19,944 bases of DNA from an uncultured Fibrobacter sp. (GCA_934691725.1 CAKUTF010000045.1:1-19944); one strand, 5' to 3'. Counted from the stretch's first letter, positions 8,529 through 15,962 are shown. Made by a program: numbers and translations. Notes: generated from the letters alone by a model not told the origin.

Positions 8529-8998
8529 GCGAGCTCCTTGTAGAGATTCACCATTTGCACGGCGCTTTCTGCGCAATCCGCCCCCTTGTTTCCGCCCTTT
8601 AAACCGGAACGGCTCATCGCCTGATCGACCGTATCCGTCGTCAGCACGCCAAAAAGGACAGGGACCTTTCCTTTTGCAGCAAGAGAAGCCGTTCCGCTTG
8701 TCACCGCGTTCACGACACAGTCGAAGTGCGGGGTTTCCCCGCGGATAACCGCGCCGAGGACAATCACCGCGTCGAATTTTTCCATCTCGACAAAACGCCC
8801 CGCGACACCGGGAAGTTCAAAGGCTCCAGGAACGTGGGCAACCGAAATGTCTCCCGGCTCCACGCCTAGGGCGCAAAGCTTCGAAACGGCTCCCGAAAGA
8901 AGTCCCGAAGTGACCGTCTCGTTGAAATCCGCCACCGCAATCGCGATGTGCATTCCCTTGCCGTCGAGGCTTGTCCGATAAGTTTTGACATCAACCAT
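8525..8998 (-). CDS. ribH: 6,7-dimethyl-8-ribityllumazine synthase
   Basis: The 157-residue protein is full length for lumazine synthase. It condenses 5-amino-6-ribitylaminouracil with 3,4-dihydroxy-2-butanone 4-phosphate in riboflavin synthesis and normally assembles into a pentamer or capsid. Visible signatures are HVPGAFELP, VLGAVIRGETPHFD with the catalytic His, VPVLFGVLTTD, and GNKGADCAESAV. The ATG at 8998 has AAGGA 5 nt upstream. The gene begins 8 nt after ribBA and its stop overlaps the nusB start. Confidence 0.97.
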   Translation of the reverse strand: MVDVKTYRTSLDGKGMHIAIAVADFNETVTSGLLSGAVSKLCALGVEPGDISVAHVPGAFELPGVAGRFVEMEKFDAVIVLGAVIRGETPHFDCVVNAVTSGTASLAAKGKVPVLFGVLTTDTVDQAMSRSGLKGGNKGADCAESAVQMVNLYKELA

Positions 8999-9006
8999 AA
9001 AAATCC

Positions 9007-10212
9007 TTAATAGTCCAAATTGTGCAGAATGTGACCCATCTTGTCTTTTTTCGTCTGCAGGTAGAAACGGTCCTCCGGGGTCGGCGGAATTTCTATCGGA
9101 ACGCGTTCCACGATTTCAAGTCCGTAGCCTTCGATGCCCGTCACCTTGGCGGGATTGTTCGTGAGAAGCTTCATCTGCCGGACGCCCAAATCTTTCAGGA
9201 TTTGCGCCCCGATGCCGTATTCGCGGAGATCGGGTTTAAAGCCGAGCTTTCGATTCGCTTCCACTGTATCAAGCCCCTGTTCCTGCAGCTCGTAGGCGCG
9301 CAACTTGTTGCAGAGTCCGATTCCGCGACCCTCCTGGTTCCGCATATACAGGAAGACGCCTCCATGTTCGCCGATAAAGCGCATGGCGCTTTCTAGCTGG
9401 GCCCCGCAGTCGCAGCGTTTCGAACCGAAGACATCGCCCGTCAGGCATTCGCTGTGTACGCGGACATAGACCGGCCTTGAAAAATCAGGATTTCCGGCGA
9501 CCCAGGCGATATGCTCCGAACCGTCCGTCTTGCTCCGGTAGCCGTAAGCGCGGAAATTTCCGAATTTCGTCGGGACAAAGGGCGATGCAACACGTTCCAC
9601 GAAGGATTCCGTACGAAGGCGGTAGGCAATCAGATCCCGGATGGAAATGATTTTCAGTCCGAATTTTTTTGCGACATTCTGCAGCTCGGGCATCCGAGCC
9701 ATCGAACCGTCTTCGTTCATGATTTCTATTAGGGCAGCCGCCGGGCGAAGCCCGGCGAGCTTCGCCAAATCGACAGCCGCTTCCGTGTGACCGGCCCTGC
9801 GAAGTACGCCTTCCTCCTGCGCGTACAGGGGAGAAATGTGGCCGGGTCTTCCGAAATCCCCAGCCTTAGACGCCGGATCGGCAAGCGCAAGAATGGTCGC
9901 TGCGCGGTCGTGCGCCGAAACGCCTGTCGTGCAGCCTTCGATTTTATCGACCATAATCGTAAACGGCGTTCCGAGCATGGACGTGTTGTCTTCCGTCTGG
10001 CGGGTAAGGCCCAGTTCTCGGCAACGCCCCTGGGGGAGCGGAGCACACAAAACGCCACGGCCTTCGTGAAGCATGAAGTTCACCTTTTCGGGCGAAATCT
10101 TCTCCGCCGCGATGATGAAGTCGCCTTCGTTTTCACGATCCTCGTCATCGACTACGATTAGGAACTTGCCGTTCCTAAAATCTTCAATCGCCTCTTCAAT
10201 CGTGTTCAGCAC
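9007..10212 (-). CDS. ribBA: Bifunctional DHBP synthase / GTP cyclohydrolase II
   Basis: Residues 1 to about 200 are the 3,4-dihydroxy-2-butanone-4-phosphate synthase domain (DDEDRENEGD, TTGVSAHDRA, RPGHISPL, GHTEAAVDL). The rest is GTP cyclohydrolase II, with the zinc ligands in SECLTGDVFGSKRCDCGAQL, then NQEGRGIGL and LREYGIGAQIL. All key motifs of both halves are intact, so both riboflavin precursors can be made. I place the start at the GTG at 10212, giving 401 residues, because AAGGA lies 8 nt upstream and the protein then begins at the conserved VLNTIEEAIEDF. An ATG at 10251 would add 13 residues inside ribE. The start lies within the last codons of ribE, implying coupling. Confidence 0.96.
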   Translation of the reverse strand: MLNTIEEAIEDFRNGKFLIVVDDEDRENEGDFIIAAEKISPEKVNFMLHEGRGVLCAPLPQGRCRELGLTRQTEDNTSMLGTPFTIMVDKIEGCTTGVSAHDRAATILALADPASKAGDFGRPGHISPLYAQEEGVLRRAGHTEAAVDLAKLAGLRPAAALIEIMNEDGSMARMPELQNVAKKFGLKIISIRDLIAYRLRTESFVERVASPFVPTKFGNFRAYGYRSKTDGSEHIAWVAGNPDFSRPVYVRVHSECLTGDVFGSKRCDCGAQLESAMRFIGEHGGVFLYMRNQEGRGIGLCNKLRAYELQEQGLDTVEANRKLGFKPDLREYGIGAQILKDLGVRQMKLLTNNPAKVTGIEGYGLEIVERVPIEIPPTPEDRFYLQTKKDKMGHILHNLDY

Positions 10213-10804
10213 GTTCCATTTCCTTGAGATGGTTTTCGATATACTTGCCAATCATATCGACTTCGACATTTACAGGCGTACCGGGTTTCCAGTTTCGCAA
10301 GTTTGTCCGCGTGAGCGTTTCCGGAATGATGCAGACCCGGAACGACCCTTCAAACTTTTCCGCAACGGTCAGGCTGATACCGTTTAACGCGACGGAACCG
10401 CGCCGAATGACATATCTGCGCAGGTCGGGCGGCAGTTCCAGCTCCACTTCCACGCCGGTTTCCCGGGCGTTTACCGCAAGGACTTTTACCGTCGTATCGA
10501 CATGCCCCATGACAAAATGCCCGCCCATCAGGGAATCCGCACGGCAAGGCTTTTCCAGGTTCACCAGCGCACCGACAAGAGCATTTCTGAAAGCCGTATT
10601 TTCAACCGTCTGGTGCATGATGCAGAAAGTCGCCTCGTCCGGAGTACAGTTTTCAATGGAAAGGCATACGCCGTCATTCGCAATGCTGTCGCCGGGCTTC
10701 GAATCCTTGAAGAATCCCGGAGCGCGAAGGCGCATCGTCAAGGCATCGCCTCTCGGTTCAAGCGAGAGAATTTCGCCGGTAGATTGGATGATTCCTGTAA
10801 ACAT
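10196..10804 (-). CDS. ribE: Riboflavin synthase, alpha-chain type
   Basis: The 202-residue product begins with the canonical MFTGIIQ and contains the two internally repeated lumazine-binding halves: GDSIANDGVCLS and GHFVMGHVD in the first, GSVALNGISLTV and the IPETLTRTNL segment in the second. It dismutates two 6,7-dimethyl-8-ribityllumazine molecules into riboflavin. The ATG at 10804 matches the family start; a TTG 9 nt upstream would add three residues. It leads ribE-ribBA-ribH-nusB. No ribD (deaminase/reductase) gene is in the window, so it must lie elsewhere. Only 30 nt separate it from the previous gene, leaving no room for an FMN riboswitch. Confidence 0.96.
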   Translation of the reverse strand: MFTGIIQSTGEILSLEPRGDALTMRLRAPGFFKDSKPGDSIANDGVCLSIENCTPDEATFCIMHQTVENTAFRNALVGALVNLEKPCRADSLMGGHFVMGHVDTTVKVLAVNARETGVEVELELPPDLRRYVIRRGSVALNGISLTVAEKFEGSFRVCIIPETLTRTNLRNWKPGTPVNVEVDMIGKYIENHLKEMERAEHD

Positions 10805-10818
10805 ACGGCACAAAGATA

Positions 10819-10855
10819 GAAAAATAGGAAGCGCCTAAAAGCGGACAACGCTTCC
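10819..10855 (-). terminator. Intrinsic terminator between the outer-membrane protein gene and ribE
   Basis: On the minus strand GGAAGCG (10855-10849) pairs perfectly with CGCTTCC (10833-10827) across a 15-nt loop, and is followed by TATTTTTC. The stop codon of the outer-membrane protein gene lies in the loop. The position suggests that the secreted-protein/OMP pair ends here and that ribE needs its own promoter. A weak candidate, TTGTCC (10848-10843) with TATTTT 16 nt downstream, overlaps the hairpin. Confidence 0.6.
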
Positions 10856-12046
10856 CAACCGGGCTTTTTCCTGCAAAACGGACGCCGAGAAAATTTCCGG
10901 ATGGTCTTTCGGAAGGCGGAAGTAGCGGTAAAAACAAGCCCCAAGGGAGAAATACACTCCAAACCGATTCCATTCGAAATTCGCCCGAATATCGGCAAAG
11001 CCTTGGAGCGCTTGACGATTCCACGAAGCGGAACTCTCCGCATCCCGAAGCCACCAGTCCTCTTGCGGAGCATACGAAAAGAAAAGGCTTCCCCGAAAAT
11101 CGAGCGAGAAAAGTTGCGAGAAGCGGTATTCCAGAAAGGCGCGAATTTCCGGTCCCAACTTGGAACGCCTGCCGAGATAATACCTTTCCGAAACGGAATC
11201 CGGCAAAACATCCATGCCGACTTCCCACGGAAACGGTTCGCCGTTTTCAAAGTCTCCTCGCGGCGGATATTTAAAATAGGCGGCTACCGAAGTATCGCCG
11301 TCAAAGCGTCCCGAAAGGGCCAGTTCCACAGAAAATCCCTTTTCCTTTTGTACTTCGAAAAAGCTCCCTGCCGAAAGGCGAACCCGCGCAAGGCTATTCC
11401 CGTAAAAATCGCCCCGGAATCCCGCCCGAAAATCTCCATTCCGGTAAAAATTGAGTTTTCCCCAGAGCGAAGCAAAGACTGTCCCCTTGTCGCGCTCCGA
11501 AAAAAGAAGGCCCGTTTCTAGCGAGACGGCGAAGCTCTCGCCCGCAAGAGAATACTCGACGCTCGGCGAAATCTCCACACGGTTCGTATCGAAAACCGTA
11601 TTCGCTTCATGGAAAAACACATCCGAAGCAAAAAGAACCGCGACGCGGTGAGAAAGTTTTCCTTGCGGAATGAAAAGTTCCGCGCCGATCCGCAAACCGC
11701 CTTCGCCAAAAAACTCGTGCGCTCCCAGGGAATCGCCGGGTTCATCGTAGCGGCTTCCGCTCGCTTCTACGTTCGCCCAAAAGGAAAGTTCCCTTTTTCC
11801 GCATCCGGAATCCCGCTCGATTTGAAGCGCTTTGTAGTATTCGGCGAGAATTTCCCGGATTTCCGCGTTGTAATTTCCCGGAAAGGAATTCGCCTTTTCG
11901 AACAGATGGATGGCGGTCGCCACATCTCCCGCCTCTTCCGCATCAAGGGCCTTTTCGTAGAGGGAATCCTGCGGGGTCGCAAAAGCAAGCCCTAGTCCAA
12001 GCAGGACGCACACAAAAACGAAATACCTGGCGTTCCGGGAAATCAT
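10835..12046 (-). CDS. Predicted outer-membrane beta-barrel protein with a short N-terminal helical segment
   Basis: The 403-residue protein has a signal peptide (MISRNARYFVFVCVLLGLGL, likely cut near AFA-TP at residue 23). A helical, TPR-like stretch follows (about 27-80, YEKALDAEEAGDVATAIHLFEKA). From about residue 87 the chain alternates polar and hydrophobic residues in short strands rich in Gly, Phe, Tyr and Ser, and ends in SVVRF. A terminal Phe after beta strands is the classic signal for insertion into the outer membrane. No named family is recognised. It follows the small secreted protein gene by 3 nt, so both probably share the sigma54-type promoter at 12476-12492. Its substrate or role is unknown. 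Confidence 0.8.
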   Translation of the reverse strand: MISRNARYFVFVCVLLGLGLAFATPQDSLYEKALDAEEAGDVATAIHLFEKANSFPGNYNAEIREILAEYYKALQIERDSGCGKRELSFWANVEASGSRYDEPGDSLGAHEFFGEGGLRIGAELFIPQGKLSHRVAVLFASDVFFHEANTVFDTNRVEISPSVEYSLAGESFAVSLETGLLFSERDKGTVFASLWGKLNFYRNGDFRAGFRGDFYGNSLARVRLSAGSFFEVQKEKGFSVELALSGRFDGDTSVAAYFKYPPRGDFENGEPFPWEVGMDVLPDSVSERYYLGRRSKLGPEIRAFLEYRFSQLFSLDFRGSLFFSYAPQEDWWLRDAESSASWNRQALQGFADIRANFEWNRFGVYFSLGACFYRYFRLPKDHPEIFSASVLQEKARLGSVVRF

Positions 12047-12049
12047 CCA

Positions 12050-12463
12050 TCAAAATTTCGGTTCGCCGAACTCCGGCGGGGGCATTCCGCGGCCCGGCTC
12101 TTTCATCGGCCTATCGTCCGGCATCGGATGCCTTCCGTCAAAATCCCGCGGAAAAGTTTCCCTTTTTCGGGATTCGGCGTTCTTTCGGGAATTTTCGCCC
12201 CCTTTTTTGGAAAGCTCGTCGCGAACGGAAGCCTTTTCCCGGGAAGAACTTTCTCGCAGACGGGAAAGAATCCGCTCCCGCGCCTCCCTGCGTTCGGCAC
12301 GCTTTGCGTCTAGCGATGAGTTTTCGGAACGGGAAGGACTTTCCACGGAAACCGTTTCTTCGTCAGGTCCCGGAAGCTGCGATTCAGGCATCGCTTCGGC
12401 GTTTGCAGCGCCTTGAAGCGCCACGACAAAAAGAGCGGATAGGAAAATTTTCTGGTTTTTCAT
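12050..12463 (-). CDS. Small secreted, highly charged low-complexity protein
   Basis: The 137-residue product begins with a clear signal peptide (MKNQKIFLSALFVVALQG, likely cut after ANA at about residue 22). The mature part is an acidic/Ser linker, then a strongly basic-acidic helical stretch (AERREARERILSRLRESSSREK, about 56-77) and a Pro/Gly/Met-rich tail ending PPPEFGEPKF. There are no Cys in the mature part. I do not recognise a family; the helix resembles periplasmic charged-helix proteins only superficially. The ATG at 12463 has no ribosome-binding sequence and lies 13 nt beyond the GC of a sigma54 promoter, so the mRNA may be leaderless or nearly so. The outer-membrane protein gene follows directly. 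Confidence 0.75.
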   Translation of the reverse strand: MKNQKIFLSALFVVALQGAANAEAMPESQLPGPDEETVSVESPSRSENSSLDAKRAERREARERILSRLRESSSREKASVRDELSKKGGENSRKNAESRKRETFPRDFDGRHPMPDDRPMKEPGRGMPPPEFGEPKF

Positions 12464-12475
12464 ACCAACTTATTT

Positions 12476-12492
12476 TGCAAAAACCGTGCCAA
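12476..12492 (-). promoter_or_regulatory. Sigma54 (RpoN) -24/-12 promoter
   Basis: The minus strand reads TTGGCACGGTTTTTGCA from 12492 to 12476. This matches the sigma54 consensus YTGGCACG-N4-TTGCW at every defined position and keeps the required GG-N10-GC spacing (GG at 12490-12489, GC at 12478-12477). It is intergenic, directly after the gene for a sigma54 activator and oriented towards the secreted-protein and OMP genes. A run of ten T residues (12511-12502) lies just upstream. Predicted transcription start is about 12466-12463, at or next to the ATG. Confidence 0.8.
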
Positions 12493-12528
12493 GCATTTTC
12501 GAAAAAAAAAATAGAAAACATTTTCCGC

Positions 12529-14010
12529 CTAGAAAGCCGACCGTTTCTTGTAATCCTCTTTCTTCATTCCCAGGCGCTCCATCATTTCGCGGAGCACCTT
12601 GCGGTCAATCCCCAGAATCGTCGAAGCGAGCGTCAGGTTTCCGCCCGCATCGCGAAGAGAGGAATCGATGACAGCCCGGTCCGAAATTTCACGCGACTCC
12701 TTGAGGGTCCGCGGGGACTCCTTGACATTTTCGCGAAGGACGTCGAGTTCCAGGTCCCTCGGCAGAATGACAAAGCCGTTTGCGTTGGCAAGCGCGCGCT
12801 GCACCTTGTTTTCGAGTTCCCGGACATTTCCCGGAAACGGGTAGGCGAGCAGGGCCTTTTCCGCCGCTCGGGACAGATGGAACTTCCCGAGCCCGTATTC
12901 GGCGGCGTAGCGTTTCATGAACTCTTCCGCTAAAAGCAGGACGTCCTGCCCGCGGTCGCGAAGCGGCGGAATTTCAAGCGACATCACCTGTACACGGTAA
13001 TACAGGTCTTCCCGGAAGCGGTGTTCCTTGACCGCCTTTTCCAAATCCACATGGGTAGCGGAAATGATGCGGGCGTTCACCGGGATTTCCCGGTTGTCCC
13101 CGACCCGTGTAATGTGGCGTTCCTGCAGGACACGCAAAAGCTTCACCTGCATGTTCAGCGGAAGCTCGCCAATCTCGTCGAGAAAGAGCGTTCCCCCTTC
13201 TGCTTCCTCGAAGACGCCTTTCCGCGTATCGATCGCCCCCGTAAATGAACCCTTCACATGGCCGAACAGAATCGACTCGATGAGGTTTTCCGGAATCGCT
13301 CCGCAGTTGATCGCGATAAAAGGCTTGTCCGCCCGCGGGCTTCTCGAATGGAGCCATCTCGCAAGCACCTCCTTGCCCGTTCCCGTTTCGCCCCGAATCA
13401 TCAGCGGCGCGGGAAGCGCAATAAATTTTTCGGCAGAGGCTATCGTCTTCGCCATCGCCTGCGACGCATAGACAAGCGAACCCTTGCGGACAACCCCGCG
13501 CAATTCGTCAAGCGATTCCTTATCCGTCTTTCGGCGGTATGCGGAAGCAGCAATCTTTTCCAGAACGCAGACGAACTTGTCGAACAGCTTTTTGTCGTTT
13601 TCGCCGAACGATTCCTTGCGAGATTCCCGCTGCAAATACAAAAATCCCGAAACGATTTCCGAGGCGGGCGTCCGGAACGGTGCGACCAGGATGCTGGTCA
13701 AGTTGTTCCGCGTAATCGACTTGGAAACATTGACTGTTTCATCATCCGCCAAGTTCCAGAGAACGGCGCGTTTTTCTTCGCGGGCCCGCTTTACCGCGCT
13801 AAAGGAAATGGCGACTGCGGACGGGTAGGCAAAACGGAACGGCGCATCCGCAAGCTCTGCGGGGATTTCGAGCACCGCGGAATCCGCGTCGAGAACCTGG
13901 CACGCCACCTTCGCCATCGCAGGCAAGAGTTCCTCGGGCATCGATTCGTCTAGCAGCCTCGACAGCATGTCCAAAAGTTCGGACGCGGCAAGCATCGGTT
14001 CAAGCGTCAC
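12529..14010 (-). CDS. Sigma54-dependent activator with N-terminal GAF-like domain (GAF-AAA+-Fis)
   Basis: The product is 493 residues from a GTG at 14010, chosen because AAGGAG sits 5 nt upstream, 16 nt after the kinase gene stop; upstream codons in this frame overlap the kinase. Residues about 25-155 look like a GAF sensory domain. The AAA+ domain shows Walker A GETGTGKE (207-214), GSFTGA (254-259, in place of GAFTGA, the sigma54-contact loop), Walker B LFLDE (275-279) and an arginine-finger region (FREDLYYR). The last 50 residues form a Fis-type helix-turn-helix (NLTLASTILGIDRKVLREMM). There is no receiver or FHA domain, so control is by GAF ligand or by the kinase. A perfect sigma54 promoter follows directly downstream. 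Confidence 0.95.
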   Translation of the reverse strand: MTLEPMLAASELLDMLSRLLDESMPEELLPAMAKVACQVLDADSAVLEIPAELADAPFRFAYPSAVAISFSAVKRAREEKRAVLWNLADDETVNVSKSITRNNLTSILVAPFRTPASEIVSGFLYLQRESRKESFGENDKKLFDKFVCVLEKIAASAYRRKTDKESLDELRGVVRKGSLVYASQAMAKTIASAEKFIALPAPLMIRGETGTGKEVLARWLHSRSPRADKPFIAINCGAIPENLIESILFGHVKGSFTGAIDTRKGVFEEAEGGTLFLDEIGELPLNMQVKLLRVLQERHITRVGDNREIPVNARIISATHVDLEKAVKEHRFREDLYYRVQVMSLEIPPLRDRGQDVLLLAEEFMKRYAAEYGLGKFHLSRAAEKALLAYPFPGNVRELENKVQRALANANGFVILPRDLELDVLRENVKESPRTLKESREISDRAVIDSSLRDAGGNLTLASTILGIDRKVLREMMERLGMKKEDYKKRSAF

Positions 14011-14026
14011 ATGTTCTCCTTTTCCG

Positions 14027-15163
14027 CTAGAAGGCGGAAGAATCCGAATCCACCATGACTCCCCGAATATCGGAAGTCGTTTCGCGGAGAGGTTCTTCGT
14101 CCAAAAGTCGCCTCGAACGTTCCAGCATGGAGTTTCCGACCGTTTCGACATCTGCGTTTCGGGATTTTTCCTTTTCAATATAAACGAAGAAAAAGATTCC
14201 GAAGAGAAGAACCAGGACGGCAAGAAAAATTTTTAGGGGAAAACGCCGCTCTTTGGGAGTTTTCGTTCCGAAAAAAGGTTCCTTGCCTGAAGTCGTCCAG
14301 CGTTCCTCGGGGGACATCGCGATTTTCGTTTCGCGTTCCCGAATCCGCTCTTCCAGTTCGCGCGCCCACTGCGCTTTCCGCGGACTTTCACCGCGAGAAC
14401 CTTCGTCCAAAAGCCTCTCCGCGATTTCGAGACGCTCGTCGAGTTCATCGAAATCCTCACACCTTTCCGCCGGATCCCGCCGGAGCGTTCCCGCCCACAC
14501 ATCCCGAAGGGCAGAAAGCTCCCCCGGATTCAGCACGCCCCGACCGTATAGAATCGTCGCCACGTCCAGGGAATCCACCCGGAACACGGACGCCTCGATT
14601 CCTTCGAGCGTTTCGCCGCCAAAGAGAGGTTCTCCCGAAATCCAGAAGTAGAGCAACGCGCCGAGGCTGAAAATCTCGCTACAGGCAGTCGCTGCCGAGC
14701 CTTCAAAGCGTTCCGGGGCGGCAAAGCGCGGAGCGCCCAACCCTTTGATTCCAAAATCGATTACGACAGGCTCCCCTTCCACCGAGACAAGGACATTTTC
14801 CGGATTCAAATCGCCGTGAAAGACGCCCAGCCCGGCCATTTGCGAAAGCGTTTTCAAGACACGCCTTAAAAGCCCGACCGCCATTTTCGGGGGCATCGGG
14901 GACACGGACGCGCTCGAAATTCCCCGGACATATTCCGAAACGGAAAAATGCCGTCCGCCAAGCGTTCCCGTTCCAAGCAAGCGGGCCGTTCCGGGAATTT
15001 TTCCGTCAAAGGTGATTGCGTTTTCAGGAAGGGGATTTTTCCCGTCCGCATAGACTTTGAGCGCAACCGGGACTTTCCCGTCGAGCAAAGCCTTATAGAC
15101 CGCCGCCTCGCCGCCGCTTTGCACTTTTCGGATATCCGACAGCCGGGAAGAAAGATCCGTCAC
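14027..15163 (-). CDS. Transmembrane Ser/Thr protein kinase-like protein with atypical catalytic loop
   Basis: This 378-residue Hanks-type kinase has a glycine-rich loop (SGGEAAVYKA, 16-25), the ATP-binding Lys36 in VALKVY, the catalytic loop HGDLNPEN (116-123, Asp118 and Asn123), the metal-binding DFG (136-138) and APE (149-151), then CSEIFSLGALLYFWISG. The HRD Arg is Gly, the usual catalytic-loop Lys is Asn, and only ten residues separate DFG from APE. A charged linker follows, then one membrane helix (about 309-329) and a tail of about 49 residues, probably periplasmic. The GTG start overlaps the lipoprotein stop (GTGA), with GAGGGA upstream. The sigma54 activator follows by 16 nt, the obvious candidate partner. 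The metal-binding and catalytic Asp residues are kept, so activity is plausible. Confidence 0.88.
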   Translation of the reverse strand: MTDLSSRLSDIRKVQSGGEAAVYKALLDGKVPVALKVYADGKNPLPENAITFDGKIPGTARLLGTGTLGGRHFSVSEYVRGISSASVSPMPPKMAVGLLRRVLKTLSQMAGLGVFHGDLNPENVLVSVEGEPVVIDFGIKGLGAPRFAAPERFEGSAATACSEIFSLGALLYFWISGEPLFGGETLEGIEASVFRVDSLDVATILYGRGVLNPGELSALRDVWAGTLRRDPAERCEDFDELDERLEIAERLLDEGSRGESPRKAQWARELEERIRERETKIAMSPEERWTTSGKEPFFGTKTPKERRFPLKIFLAVLVLLFGIFFFVYIEKEKSRNADVETVGNSMLERSRRLLDEEPLRETTSDIRGVMVDSDSSAF

Positions 15164-15864
15164 GGAATTCCCTCTTTTGCAAACCGGGCTTTCAGGCTAT
15201 CTTCCGCAACCCTTGTCCAAAATTCCAGATGGTGATTTTCCGGGAAACGGAGAGAGCCTATCGACCAGATATCCCAGGCATCTTCGATATTTCCCGCTTC
15301 CCAATACAGGTTTCCCAGATTGGAATAGGCCGGCGAAAAATCCGGGTTCTCGGAAATAATCCAAGTGAAAATTTTCCTTGCCCCTTCCATGTCGCCAGCC
15401 CCCTGGAGAGCGAGCGCCTTGAGGTTCCAGCTGAAATAGTTCGTGCTGTCGAGCGCAAGCGATTCGTTCAAGACGCCGAGAATCTTGGCCTGGGGATTTT
15501 CGAGCGTCCTCGCTCGGGCAAGATAGAAAAGCGCCGAAGAATGCATCTTTTTTGCCACCGAACTGTCGATATTCGAAAGAATGCGAAACTCCGCCAAGGT
15601 CCGCATCCAGAGATTTACCGAATGGTTTCCGACTTTTTCCGCGGCTTCCGCCTTGCCGAACAGGGAAAGGGCCATGCCGTAGCGGGCGTCCCGATTTGCC
15701 GGATTTTCGTCCAGGGCTTCCGAAAACTTCCTGGCGGCACGGTCAAAATCCCCGACGCGAAGCGCCTCGTTTCCGAGTTCGAGCGAAGAGCGGCAACCTG
15801 CGACAGACAATGCGCAAAAAAGCAACAGAAAACGCACGTTTTTTCTCTTGACCAAAAAGCCCAT
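15160..15864 (-). CDS. TPR lipoprotein
   Basis: The 234-residue protein begins with a basic region and hydrophobic segment ending in LSVAGC, a lipobox with Cys24, so it is probably lipidated and anchored to a membrane facing the periplasm. The mature part holds tetratricopeptide-like repeats (ALRVGDFDRAARKFSEALDENP, then NLKALALQGAGDMEGARKIF and SNLGNLYWEAGNIEDAWDIW). These usually mediate protein-protein contacts. It is first in a tight three-gene unit: its stop overlaps the start of the kinase gene, whose periplasmic tail it might contact. The ATG at 15864 lacks a strong ribosome-binding site; the TTG three codons later is an alternative. Confidence 0.88.
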   Translation of the reverse strand: MGFLVKRKNVRFLLLFCALSVAGCRSSLELGNEALRVGDFDRAARKFSEALDENPANRDARYGMALSLFGKAEAAEKVGNHSVNLWMRTLAEFRILSNIDSSVAKKMHSSALFYLARARTLENPQAKILGVLNESLALDSTNYFSWNLKALALQGAGDMEGARKIFTWIISENPDFSPAYSNLGNLYWEAGNIEDAWDIWSIGSLRFPENHHLEFWTRVAEDSLKARFAKEGIP

Positions 15865-15962
15865 AAAAACCCGGATTCGGGCGTTTCCTCATCAAACAGC
15901 CGACAGGAGCGCCCTTTCCAAATTTAATATATTTGAAACGAAACTTTTCAACGGAGTGAAAA
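15865..15962. promoter_or_regulatory. Divergent promoter region between the lipoprotein and carboxynorspermidine synthase genes
   Basis: This 98-bp gap must serve genes on both strands. On the minus strand TTGAAA (15951-15946) and TATTAA about 16 nt on resemble a sigma70 promoter for the lipoprotein-kinase-activator unit. On the plus strand TAATAT (15925-15930) could be a -10 element and GGAG (15953-15956) is a ribosome-binding site 6 nt before the ATG. TTGAAA (15933-15938) and TTTCAA (15946-15951) form an inverted repeat that could be an operator. On the minus strand CCCG-AATC-CGGG followed by five T lies just before the lipoprotein ATG. No element is conclusive. Confidence 0.35.

Noticed and set aside
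10252..10813. FMN riboswitch in the riboflavin cluster
   Set aside because: No aptamer-like conserved blocks are seen and there is no leader space before ribE.
12501..12530. Intrinsic terminator after the sigma54 activator gene
   Set aside because: The T10 tract is striking but the preceding GAAAA-TG-TTTTC palindrome is A/T-only with almost no loop, so a stable hairpin is unlikely.
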